Source: Trichosporon coremiiforme
Taxonomy: Eukaryota > Basidiomycota > Tremellomycetes > Trichosporonales > Trichosporonaceae
NCBI GenBank assembly: GCA_039545355.1
Contig: BCJJ01000027.1
Span: forward strand, 124,001-188,000
Direction of reading: 5' to 3'
DNA: 64,000 bases
Position 1 is the stretch's first letter, and each line of letters opens with the position of its first letter. Below, in pieces: positions 9,549 to 22,034 of the stretch. A program made the position numbers and the translations under genes. The notes below the pieces were generated by a model. That model made no database searches and was not told the origin of the DNA. It worked only from the letters and a program-made list of their open reading frames with translations.

Positions 9549-12182
9549 GCGTCGCGCTCGCGGTTCCGGAGTCAGAAGTCAAGTCAGAAGCCAACGTGAA
9601 CGCCATGTGTAGTCAATAGTCAGAAGAATGCAGTCGGATAACGACACCGTCTGTTGCGGGGCTGCAGTCTCGTTAATGATGATCATATTTTTTACTCATC
9701 TCTTGGACCCAGAGGCGTGGAGCAACTTACTGCAGAACGGATCAGAGGACGGGTGGAAGGCAGCTGGCTCCTTCCAATGTCAACCTCGGATTGAGAGAGG
9801 CTCACTGTGAACGACTTGTCATATACGGCTATCTCTCTATACCTCTGCCCAATGCCAAGCAGTCTCCATGAGACAGATGATGCACCCAACACCTGCGACG
9901 AGGCTCGATTCCTGGGACGCGGTAAGTAGCTCGCATTCGGCCTTTTGAGTCATCCGAAGGGGACCGAAGGCGACAGAGTTTACTCAAGAACTCTACATCT
10001 GCAACGAATCGCTTAGCTAGCCGACTTTTTGGACAGTCCTCACTGCAGGCTACTGCCGCGGACAGTTGAGCATGCGGCAAAGGACGGAAGACAGAAGGGT
10101 TTAGGAGCTGGTAGAGTTTCAGGCAGGCTTCGTCAAGCCGGTGGACCAATGGCCGTCGGCGGCTGACTGATGTTCGGCAGCGACGAACCTACCCGCGGGC
10201 ATCTTGCAGAGCCAGCATCTGGTTGTCGCGGAACGGTTCTGTCGGATGTGCACCCAGACAGAGTTACCTGATTGCGATCGTACCTAAGACTCCTTCGTAC
10301 GCCGGTACACCGGGACGGCGGCGGTACGCCGACCGCGCAGAGAGACCTGCGCGCCTGACCGCGCCTGACCGCGCTGCCCGCTTGCCGTCTCATGCCCGTT
10401 CCGCATGCTGCGGCGGACATTCGATGGCCTAGAAAGAGAATGAAAGGCGCATTAAGGTTCTGCACAGACCAGACAGTGGGCCCTCGGCGCTGGACGCCTT
10501 GAATTACATGGCCGGACAGAGGGACAACGGGTTCTGCGCCTCTTGCAACGTTTACCATGCAAGAGCAACTGTGCGGCGCCAAGGCGGGTGCGGGAGAAGC
10601 AAAGGAATACGCGAGGAAGGCGAGAACAGACTCGAGGAGGAGTAGGAAGGTCACGATGTCCCCGTCGAAGGCGAGGAAGACTAATTTAGCAAGGAGGGAA
10701 GTCCAGATAGTCATTTTAGAAGGGAGGGAAGACGAGGAAGACTTCATCAGGAGACAGATCAGGACAAGCCATGAAGGGCACGACACGTCGGGCTATGGTG
10801 TGTCGCATGTGCTTTCCAGGTCGTTTCGTAGTGCGAGCAGGACGACTAGCGTGATTCAGTGACTCAGTCGTTGATTGTGTCGGGAGTATCGGCGCGTCGC
10901 AGATGCGCGCTTGTGTTCCTGTACACTGGCCCCTTCCGCGAAGATGGCCGGGCCACGCAGACGATGACCAGCACGGAAGGTCAGCTGAAAGGCGAGGAAG
11001 GCAGATCAAACGCAGCATGCCTTCTATCTCTTCCCCTGTCAGCGGCGATCGCACACATGCATAACCCCCGCCCTCTTCCCTCGGCCCTCGGCGATTCCCA
11101 TGCTTTGAGAACGGCAGAACGAGGCAACGCGTCAGCTTGGAGCCTGACCGGTTCGTAGATGGTTTCTGGGTGTGTGCCTGGACATTACATGAGCACTGTG
11201 CCGAACAGAGACGACATGGAAGAGTGAGTGTGCAAGACAGAGGGAAAGTGGACGCGACGCGATAGTCCGACGGCCCTAGTGAGGAGGTCGATGTGGAGGC
11301 TGGGCACGCCGGGTGCGGGGCACGGGAGCGGCGGCCCGCCAGCCTGGGCTGAACCAAGCGCTGGCGCTGGCGCAGGCGCAGGCGCGCTCCAGGCTCAGGC
11401 TCACAAGGCCCCTAGGGCTCTGCAGTTTAGTCCCGCACGCGTCCTGGCGTCTGGCTGGTATGCGCCTGGCTGGGCTGGACTGAGTCCACTCCACGTCCAG
11501 TGCGTGTCGTTGAATCGACGCCTGCGCGCCAACCGCTGGCACTTTGCACCTGCTGACACGCTGGAGGGAGGCACAATGGGACCAGGTTCGTTGAACTTCA
11601 CCCGCAGCCCGTCGCTGGTCTAGCCTGTACCGCTGTACCGCGCCGAGCTAGACTGATGCACCGCGCAGGCACTGGCACGCTGGCACGCTGGCACATTTCG
11701 ATCCCTCGATCCCTCTCGATCCCTTTGCTCACCCACCCACCCTTTGCTGCCTCTCGCTCTCTCCATCACTCCTGCACTCATCGACCCGTCCACCCGTCCG
11801 CACGTCGTTGCAAGACCCTGGCCATCCTTCCCTGGCTTCCTGCCCTCCTGCACTCCGCGCCCTGCACCCATCCCTGTCCCCTAGCCCTACCTGCCCAAGG
11901 GCCATTGCAAGCACGAGGAGCCACCGCTGCCGGTGCCACCTCTGCATGCCTTCCTCGTTGGCTTAGGCCGTTCGTCCACCTCTGGCTCGCTCGCTCGCTG
12001 GCACTCGTCTCAATCTCATCGACACCAACTCTCGTTCACTCGCTCACTCGTTCGGCATTGCTTCAACCTCTCACTCGACATCTCACACGTCGACACCCCC
12101 TCACGCATTCGCACTCACCGGATCCAGCAAACCTAACCTCCCAGTCGCCCCTTTCACTCCTGCCATAACTCCCGTCAAGACA
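9549..12182. other. long non-coding interval before CBK1
   Basis: About 2.6 kb contains no frame with a recognisable domain, splice-consistent exon chain or RNA gene. The last 0.5 kb (about 11,650-12,180) is strongly pyrimidine-rich on the plus strand, with repeated TCGATCCC and CACTCG-type blocks, and looks like the promoter and leader of the kinase gene. I cannot exclude a non-coding transcript in the first 2 kb. Confidence 0.6.
12033..12075 (+). promoter_or_regulatory. cluster of CNYTCNYT motifs in the CBK1 leader
   Basis: Four overlapping matches to CNYTCNYT lie at 12033-12040, 12037-12044, 12041-12048 and 12045-12052, with a fifth at 12068-12075, about 110-150 bases before the CBK1 start codon. 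In budding yeast this is the recognition motif of the mRNA-binding protein Ssd1, a substrate of Cbk1. A pyrimidine-rich leader raises chance matches, so function is inference. Confidence 0.35.
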
Positions 12183-14014
<1,832 letters not shown>

Positions 14015-14133
14015 AATGCCGCATTCCCATTTCCCCTCAGTGTGTTTCCCGTGGCCGCGGCAGCAACAGCAGCAGCAGCAGACTTGTATGCATAATGTGT
14101 TCCATTCACTTCATCTCTAGGTCTAGTAGCTCG

Positions 14134-15931
14134 CTAGTAGCTCATCTCAAGCCCAGACTGCCAGAAATCGCGCTCGAGCTTGACGCACTCCTTGAAAATC
14201 TCTGTGAGCTGCGCGAGACGCGCCTCGCTGGGCGGGTCCTCGGCGACCCTCCGCTCAAGATTCGCGATACCCCTCCGCACGGCGCCGATGAAGTCTTCGC
14301 CGGCGTAGTCCTCCATCCACCGCCGGTAGGGGTTGTTCTCGAGCGTCGCCTCGCCGGTCTCGACCCGGTTGGCGAGCCAGAGACCGACCTCGCCGTATCC
14401 AATCAGGCAAGAGAGGACAGTGACGTACGTGTCCAGCACGTTGCCCTGCGAAGAAACGTCAAGCATGTAGCGCGCATAAGCAGAGCAGGCAGTGGACTCG
14501 GGGGCCGCCTCGAGTTGCGGGCGCGAGATGCCAAACTGCTTGCAGTACTGGGCGTCAGTGAGTGCGGAGCGAAGCGGGAGCCTTAATCCATGGGAGCAGA
14601 CACCAAACTGCCCCCGGCCGGGAGGTCAAACTCACCTGGACGTGCATCTCGCTCTCCTTGGCAATATGCAGCGCGATCTCGGCGAACGCCTGGATCGTGT
14701 CAAAGTCGGACGCCTTGAACGCCCCCAAGCCGTGCACACGCGCATAATGGCGCAGGTAATGCCAGTCCTGGACGATGTAGTGCTTGAACGCGTCGAGCGG
14801 GAGCGTGCCCTGCCCCAGCTGCACGACGAAGGGGTGCTGGACGTACTCGTCCCAGAGTTCGCCGCAGGAGCGGATCAGGTGGTCGGTGAACGGCGTCGGG
14901 TTGGCGGATGTCGGCCTAACGTTAGCTCTCTTCGACTGTGGCGGCGAGACCTCCGCGAAACCTCCGCGAGACCTCCGGTCCCGCCTGACTCACGGCGGCA
15001 GCGGTCTCTGCATGCTGAGATGGCCGTGATTGAGCGGCCCATGCCCGGTTCCCATCGGGAAGGCGGCCGCGATGGCGCCCTGGACGTAGGTGATCGACTC
15101 TTCGATCGTCTCGTCCGAGATGTGGTGCTTGCGCTTCTCCTTGCCGTCCTCGCCCACCTTGTTCTGCTCGACTCCGAGGTCCTCGCGCTCACGCTGCTTG
15201 GCGTAGTTCGCCGCAAGGGCCGCGGACAGCGTGCAGCCAGTCCCATGAGTCGAGGAGGAGTTGACCTTGGGCCCAATGAAGAGACGCACGCCGTTCTTAT
15301 CAGCGAGAACGTCGACGACGACCTCCTCCGCATCAGGCAGCTGGAGGCTCGTCGCGTAATCCTTGCAGACGAGCGAGTTGGGGCGCAGGTGGTACACCTT
15401 TGTGTCTGGGTCGATCTTGGTGCGGCGCACGTCGCGCGCCGAGAGATCGAGGTGGCCGCCCTTCAGCAGAACGGCGGGACCCTTCTGCGCCAGCTCGCGA
15501 GCGAGAGCAATCATGTCACCGAGACCCTCGACCTCCGAGGTTCGCTCAGCGAGCACAACAGCCTCTGGGATGTTCGGCGTCAGGAGGTCAACGAGCGGGA
15601 TGAGCTCATCACGCAGCGTTTTGGTCGCCTCCTGTTTCAGCAGATCGTGTCCCGACGTAGACACCATGACAGGGTCGAGGATGAGGTACGGCGCCGACGG
15701 AGTCAGAGACTTGAGAGCAGAGAAGAAGCGAGACAGCTCGAGGATCGTGTCGGCGCCAGCGAGCATGCCAAACTTGACCGAGGCAGGGGGCAGGTCATCG
15801 AACACGCTCTGAAGCTGCGAGATGACGAAGGAGGGAGGGATGGCGTGCACGCCCTGCACGCCCAGCGTGTTCTGCGCCGTAACGGCGGTCAGTACGGAGG
15901 AGCCGTAGCACCCCAGCGCAGTGATCGTCTT

Positions 15932-15962
<31 letters not shown>

Positions 15963-16094
15963 CTGTCGCTGCCTGTGCGTCAGCCAAACATGGAAGGGGA
16001 GGATGAACGTACCCGCAACAGTCAGAACATGCGGGGGAGGAACCTGGTCAAACATCGCCTTGACATTCTCAGTGACGCTCGCTGTGGAGGCCAT
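14134..16094 (-). CDS. THI20: HMP/HMP-P kinase fused to TenA (Thi20 type)
   Basis: Bifunctional thiamine-biosynthesis enzyme: the N-terminal half phosphorylates hydroxymethylpyrimidine to its pyrophosphate, and the C-terminal TenA-like half is a thiaminase-II-type salvage domain. Exons 16013-16094, 14994-15972, 14636-14915 and 14134-14547 give 584 residues. The ThiD domain shows VAGSDSGGGAGIQADLK at its start, DPVMVSTSGHDLL, LLTPNIPEA and the catalytic THGTGCT loop. The TenA domain begins after LPPPTSANPTPF and includes QDWHYLRHYARVH and CLIGYGEVG. The start ATG (MASTASV) precedes a 40-nt intron that splits VAG/SDSGGG. I searched its introns and upstream region for a TPP riboswitch core and found none. 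Identity is secure. Confidence 0.95.
14948..14980. repeat. three 11-nt GC-rich units inside a THI20 intron
   Basis: Three consecutive 11-base units of the form (g/a)acctccgcga lie within the 78-nt intron 14916-14993. The first two differ at one base; the third diverges at its last three bases. No function is evident. Confidence 0.6.
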
Positions 16095-16710
16095 GGTCGG
16101 AATGTCTTGTTTGGGGGGACAGGAACCGAGGAAGAGACAAAGGGCAACGAGGGTCAAGGGGTCGTCGAAAAATCCACAGGAAATAGTCGGTGGGCGAAGG
16201 CGGAGTGCCGAGGACGTGCGCCGAGTGTTGAATCGAGAGGTGCTCGGAAATCGCAATCACGTACGGATCTCACGGAGCTCGTTCGGCCCAAGATTAGATC
16301 ACCGCCGCAACTGGCCAACTGGCCGCATACCGCCGGGTCTTCATGTCCGGTCGCACGTGGGGACGTTGGTCCGCTTTCCTCAGTCTCGCACCGATACATT
16401 CATGTACGGGTACAGGTAATAAAATCGTTATCAGGCAACTGAAGACCGATCCGGTTGTAGCGTTCCTTGACCCTTGAAGGGGGAGTCTAATCGAGCCTGA
16501 ATGAGACCGCATAGCCTGAACGCAAGCTGGATTGCGAGCTTATATCGGGTGCTAATCGCGGTCTAATTACGGGGACGCGTGCGATTGCCAATGATGTCAA
16601 CAAGCGATGGTCGCACATGGAGGCAAGGAAGCAGATACATGACTACGGGTGATCCCTCGCTTCCCGAGACCATTGCAACAACCACATCGCCCACTTTGCA
16701 TCAAAAAATC
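16095..16710. other. intergenic, divergent promoter region
   Basis: This stretch separates the divergent THI20 and acidic-protein genes. I see no additional gene and no identifiable operator. Confidence 0.55.
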
Positions 16711-17624
16711 ATGTCAGCCAAGGAGAAGGAGGACCGTGAGTTGTGGATAGACCTCTTGCAACCCCGCACTCTCGTCGAGGCGGTGTGGGGAAAGCGGGGG
16801 TGGATGGATGCTTCATGTAAACAAACACAAGCTAACCATAAGCCAAGCGCGCCGAGGAGGACGAGGACCCCGTAGGTCTTTCCTGGCTTTTGCAAGCTGA
16901 ACTGCAGCTGTGCTGCATCCAGTAGGTTAGCAAGCTGACACCCAGATTGAGGAGGAAGAAGAGGAGGACGACGAGTTTGAGCTCGGCGACGAGGACGAGG
17001 AAGACTATGACGACGAGGAGTATGATGAGGAAGACGACGATGGCGACGAGGACCCGCACGCCGAGGGACGGGCTATGCTCGGCCAGCTCTTGAACGTGAG
17101 TTGTCTGCACCTCCCCGGCTCCCTTCATCCCTCAAGCTCGCTTGCATCTGCATGTTCCCATGCTCAGCTGCCGCCGGCCATTTCGTTCTCGCATTCTCCT
17201 TCGCAGTCACCCCGCGTTTATCCACAGTACTCTCAATAGCATTGGCCCATTTGTACTGCTGTTCGCTTCCAGCTGACCGCAGGACGAGGACGTCGAGACT
17301 GACGAGGACGACGGCGATGCGGACGGCACCGACGACGTGCAGCTCGGCAAGCGCAAGGCTGGCGCTGACGAGGCCGCGAACCCGGCCGAGGAGCCGAAGA
17401 AGAAGAAAGTCGAGACGCCCACCGATGTTGCAGCTGAGAACGCCGACGATGGCGCCGACGATGGCGCCGACGAAGACGTCCAGCTCGGTAAGCACAAAGC
17501 TGGCGAGGACGAGGCACCCGCCAACGGCGAGCAGCCCCCGGCTAAGGGCGAGGAGACCGCCGCCGATGTCGCCGAGGAGAATAAGGCGGACGGCGAGGCG
17601 CCCACTGCTGGCGTTGCGGCGTAA
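16711..17624 (+). CDS. acidic, probably nuclear protein of unknown function
   Basis: I do not recognise a defined domain. Exons 16711-16735, 16843-16871, 16946-17095 and 17283-17624 give 181 residues dominated by Asp and Glu. A basic cluster EPKKKKVE resembles a nuclear localisation signal. A stretch DVQLGK(R/H)KAG(A/E)DEA occurs twice, 141 bases apart (DNA 17334 and 17475), and so looks like an internal duplication. The only non-acidic segment before it is GRAMLGQLLN, which might be a short helix. Such composition occurs in histone chaperones and nucleolar proteins, but no signature proves this. Exon 2 uses the AG at 16842, the only nearby acceptor keeping the acidic frame. The gene converges on the JmjC gene 95 bp away. 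Confidence 0.72.
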
Positions 17625-17719
17625 GCAGAGAGTAAACTAGTGAAGCCAAAAGCAAGGAAGTACAAGCAATCTGAAGTGTCTGAAGTCAAATGCTACACGG
17701 ACTGTGCATACTGTGTTGT

Positions 17720-19098
17720 CTATTGGAGAAGCGCCTCGACCTCGCGCACGGTCTCCCGCGCACGCGGGAGTAAGGCATACTCCTTCGTTTGCCTGAAGCG
17801 AGTGATAACCTCGCGGATGTAGCTGTTGCGCTCTGTTTCGCTCGGCAAGAGTTCTGGCGGCGCTGGCGGGCGCTGTCGTCAGTTAACGGGCGTCATCCAT
17901 GCTCCCCAGCTCCTTGCTCACCTTGGTGTTGCCCAGAATGCAGGCCCAGAAACCCTCCCAGCCCCAGCCCGCGTCTCGCGCAAGCAAACTCTCGACCTCC
18001 GCGGCCCACTCGGCTTCTCGTTCTAGCGTGCCGTCCGGCAGCTTGCTGTCGCCGAACCTCGCCTTGATGTCCGCCCGGACGTCCTGGATCGCATCCTTCA
18101 CGCGTTCGTTCGCGAGCGCCATTTCCTTGTATATCCGCGGCAGGGTCGGAGACGAGAAGAAGTTGTGGTTGATCGATATGCACTGCTGTCAGCTCGATCC
18201 GCGAATACGACTTAGCTCACGAAATCGATATTGACGACCTGGTGGTGCCATCCCGAGGGGACGAAGATGACCTCACCTTCCTCCTGGATGATCTTGACGC
18301 CAAGCTGCTCTCGCTCTGTACCGCGCACGTCAAACATGAGGCCGTTGCCCTCCCGAAGCTGTACTTCGGTGCCTGGAGGGAAGAGCCACCATATCTTCCT
18401 CCCAACGACGTTCGCGCTCCACGAGTAGCTGCCGTACACGTCCCGATGGAGTGGCGTGAACGTGCCGCCAGGGCCGAGGTAGACAAAGCGGAAGTCGGCA
18501 AGGGAGGCAGGCATCTCGCCCGCCGAGGACAAGGAAAACGGCGGGCTGAGCCAGTCATCTGCCACGTCAGCTATGCTACGCGTACTTGCTAACAGGATGC
18601 ACTCACCAAGAAAGCATGATGGCGGTTCGTAGATGTCTCTAGCGGCGCCACCGCGCTCACACAGCTCAGCGATAAGGTGCCAGTCCTTCACGTAAAGCGA
18701 CCTTCCTTCTCCCCTCTCCCAGAGCTCAAGGACTTCGCCGAGGGGACGGTCTGTGCGCTCGAACTCGGAGAACTCGCGGGCTGCGGTATCTGCAACGGGC
18801 ACGACTTGGTCGGCGTAAGTTCGCAGTGCGCTAAGGTTTGGTTGCGAGACACCATCATCGCCTTTCGTCCCTCGCCATGAGGTCGCTGGCCAAGATTTCG
18901 TTGCCTTCCCCGACAGGAGGAAGGGCGTGTTCGGGATCACATGTTTGTGCTGCTGTCAGTTCACTAGCCATGCCTCAAACTCACGAGGAAGTGGTCGTAG
19001 CTCAGCTCATCATAGACAGGAAACGGACGCGAAGGTCCCGCGAGAGGAGTGTCCCAAAGATGTGCGCGCTCGCCGTCGCTGAGGCGAGACGGTACCAT
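17720..19098 (-). CDS. JmjC-domain 2-oxoglutarate oxygenase, JMJD4-like
   Basis: Fe(II)/2-oxoglutarate dioxygenase of the JMJD4 group; the human member hydroxylates a lysine of translation terminator eRF1, so a cytosolic protein hydroxylase is the likely role. Exons 18985-19098, 18607-18949, 18221-18558, 17922-18182 and 17720-17872 give 402 residues. The N-terminal block SYDHFLHKHVIPNTPFLL matches the family opening. The iron triad is visible as HRD in FTPLHRDVYGSYSW and the distal His in PSGWHHQVVN; IKD-like helices follow at ISINHNF. The last exon (REVITRFRQ...EALLQ) is easily missed because the fourth exon runs into a TAA only shortly after the splice site. Exon 4 has a tandem NAGNAG acceptor (extra Gln optional). 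The start ATG 19098 is the first usable one; an extra 5' exon is possible. Confidence 0.88.
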
Positions 19099-19419
19099 GA
19101 ACCAATGGTCGGAGTGGGTCTTAAGCAAGGTAAAGTAGAGGGAGGGACGAGGGAAGGCAATATGAAACTCAACTTTCTGGCGCGTGTTGCCGGTGCCTGG
19201 CTGGAACCCACCGGTGGCAATTGGTGTCTGAGATTAGCAGTTACGTCATATTAAGCTCTGTTAGATCCTACTGTCGTCCATCCTGTGAAGAACGCGTAGC
19301 TTGCACAGGGAACAGCGGGGTATACGAGAGCGGCTAACAAGAGACCGAACCGATTACAGCCGACTTCACAGGGGCCTGAAGATGCATCGATAACTCCTCC
19401 TCTTCATCCCTCACAAACA
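19099..19419. other. intergenic, divergent promoter region
   Basis: This 321-bp stretch separates the divergent JMJD4-like and monooxygenase genes. A CTAAT...CTCAG string on the minus strand near 19240 could be the acceptor of an extra JMJD4 5' exon; nothing else stands out. Confidence 0.5.
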
Positions 19420-21580
19420 ATGACAGCAGAGCAGGTCGACCAGATTGCGCTCCCAGAGCACACGTCCACGCTCGTGATCGGTGGAGGGCCGGCCGGTCTT
19501 GTGGCCCTTAAGTACGCCCTTCGGCACTCAGAATGGAACGAGGGCGATGAGCCTGTGCTCGTCGAGATGGAGGATGAGATCGGTGGAACGTTCCGGTAAG
19601 CCCACAACGCGATCCAAGAAACTCAGGCACAGTGACTGACCCCAGGTATCGGGCGTACGAAGGAGCTGAGCTCGTGAGCTCGAAGCAGTTGACATGCTTC
19701 TCCGACTTTCGGTATCCGCTGAGCGCGCCGGACCACCCATCTCTGCCCAACTTCGTTGCCTACCTCAATGCCTACTCGCAACACTTTGGGCTGGTGCCGC
19801 ACATTCGAACGCGCAGCCAAGTCGTGAGCCTCTCCCGCGTTGGCGGTGAGTACCCGCACGAGGCAGTCATCCGCGTCACCTCCCCGTCAGGACACGTTGA
19901 GGAGCACACTATCCGTGCACAACGAGTTGTGATCACGACGGGTTTGCATGTCAGCCCAAACATCCCCTCCATTCCCGGCCTGAACGCCGAGCCGATCGCA
20001 AAGAAGATTCCTTGGCTCCACTCGTCCGAGTACAAGACGCGGGATCAACTGAAGGGGCGCAAGGTGCTGGTCGTCGGTTGCGGCGAGACGGGTATGGATG
20101 TTGCGCACGACAGTGTGCATGCGGCCAAGAAGACATGGCTCGCCGTGCGTACCGGCTTCCTCTCGTTCCCAAAGGTATTGAACCACTTCCGTATCTTTGG
20201 CACGACCTTTGACGGCAACCTTCCCATCGACGGCCTTATTACAAACCTCTTCGAGACGGCTTATGTGCACCCTTGGATCGCGGCTAGCCACTTACGCTGG
20301 TTTGTCAGCGACTTCGTAGTTCGCCGCGTGCTCTGGCTCCTGACGGGCACGAGCGCGGGGTGCAACCAGTGGGCTGGTGAACTGCCTCCGGAGAGACAGG
20401 GGCGTGCATATGTGTTCTTGAACAAGGTGAGTTACGCAGCGACCTCCGAAATAGCTGACAACGCAGAGTGCCAAGGCAATGCAGTTCATTAACCGGCCGT
20501 TCGAGAACATGTCGTGGCTGCACCGGCTGCTCTTCAGCTACTCGGACCCGCCACTCCCTGACGTTGAGGACCCAACGTGCCATCTCGTACCCTTCCCAGA
20601 GCGATTTGAGGATGGACGTGCAGTGTTCCCGCCTCCGCCTGCCCATCGAAAGAAGGAGACGGCGTGGAAGGAAGAATGCGATCCAGACCTTGTCGTTCTG
20701 GCCACCGGCTACAGGCAAGACTTTGACTGGCTTGGCAAGGAGTATGCGCGCCCGGACGAACTCGACGTTCGAGGCGTCGCGCACTCTTCCGACCTGAGCA
20801 TTGGTTATCTCGGCTTCCTACGGCCGGGCGTTGGCGCCATTCCACCCATGGCCGAGATGCAAGCGCAGCTCTTCTTCCTCCTGTCGCAGGAGAGAATTCA
20901 GGTCCCGACATCCGAAGAGCACTACCACCTCCTTCACGGCCCCAACGCGCGCATTCAGTACGGTGTCGACTACTCCGGCTACATGTCAACCCTCGCGCGC
21001 GACATGGGCTCGGCGCCCGGCTTGCTCGAGCTCTGGCGCGAGTACGGCACGTTCGTTACGCTCGTGTACTGCTTCGGCGCGGCGTTTCCGAGCTTCTACC
21101 GCCTTGTTGGGCCATACAAATCTGCCAAGGCCGAGGGCGTCGTTCGCGAGGAGCTCTGGGACACGATCCGCCGTCGCGGGCTCGCGGGCAACATTGCAAT
21201 GGGCGTGATCCCCATGGTGAGTCACTTCCTACCATTCCCTTTCTTCATAATTTCCGATCACCGACTGACGTCAGATGTTCTACGCAGTCGTGAATGCCCT
21301 TGCGCTCGCAGTCGACGTCGCGTGGACCCTTGCGTCGCCCTTGTTCGGTCGTCCGCGCCACAGCGTGTTCACGATAAAGGCGATGCCGAAGATTCAGGTC
21401 ACGGCGCCGGTCATGGACGGCGTCCTCAACATCGCGCCAGGGCAGGACGTCGCCATGATCCCGCCCAAGGAGGTGACAAAGGGCGTCGCAAACGGATTCT
21501 CTGACGGCGTCATCCGCTCTGTGTCCGCGATCGAGAGTGAGGCGGCCGCGCTCCAAAAGGCGATCCCGACGCAACCCTGA
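19420..21580 (+). CDS. flavin-containing monooxygenase (FMO-like)
   Basis: FAD- and NADPH-dependent monooxygenase of the dimethylaniline/FMO class; substrate unknown. Exons 19420-19595, 19646-20426, 20467-21216 and 21275-21580 give 670 residues. The FAD Rossmann motif GGGPAG lies near residues 22-27 and the NADPH motif VVGCGETGMD near residue 200. LHSSEYK precedes it where FMOs carry their FXGXXXH region, and DLVVLATGYRQDF is the ATG-containing motif late in the fold. The protein is longer than classical FMOs (about 500-550): the C-terminal exon adds a hydrophobic segment (VVNALALAVDVAWTL) that may tether it to a membrane. Neighbours give no pathway clue. Family assignment is firm; the physiological substrate is not inferable. 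Confidence 0.9.
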
Positions 21581-22034
21581 GAGACAAGAACGCAGAGCTG
21601 TTTGATAGTATTTGACATATCGCATCGGTGGACGACTTAGATGGACAACTATCGATTCGGGAATTTCGTGGTGTTTGCTACGTGGCAGGAGATTGTCCGA
21701 TTTGACTTGCAGTTATACGTTCACAGGTGGAAGAAGATACGGATAATACAACAATTGTTTTGAATTACTACTGACTACGCGACTATGTCTGAACCGGCCG
21801 CGGCTGGCCTAGCTACTAACCGATACAGGTGACTCGATTTGATGACGGAGAGAACAAGAAAGAGGTCAAGAAAAGGATGGTGGGAATTCGAGAGATAAGG
21901 TGACGTTCAGGAGACTCGAGCGAGATTCAGGAATGGGGCTGCGATCATTGGAAAATGTGGGTTCGATGTCTGGCATTGAGGAAGGTGCGGGCTCGATTGC
22001 CGAGATTGAGAGCGACGAGCTTTGCGGCGCCTAA
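21581..22034. other. intergenic, convergent 3' ends
   Basis: This 454-bp stretch lies between converging genes and is comparatively AT-rich near 21,700-21,790. I see no gene; it presumably holds both polyadenylation regions. Confidence 0.5.

Noticed and set aside
14492..16006. 504-codon plus-strand frame across THI20
   Set aside because: It lies antisense to the conserved kinase-TenA gene and lacks any recognisable motif.
14134..16300. TPP riboswitch in THI20 introns or leader
   Set aside because: Thiamine genes of fungi often carry one, but no CTGAGA-type core with its partner sequence was found in the introns or upstream region.
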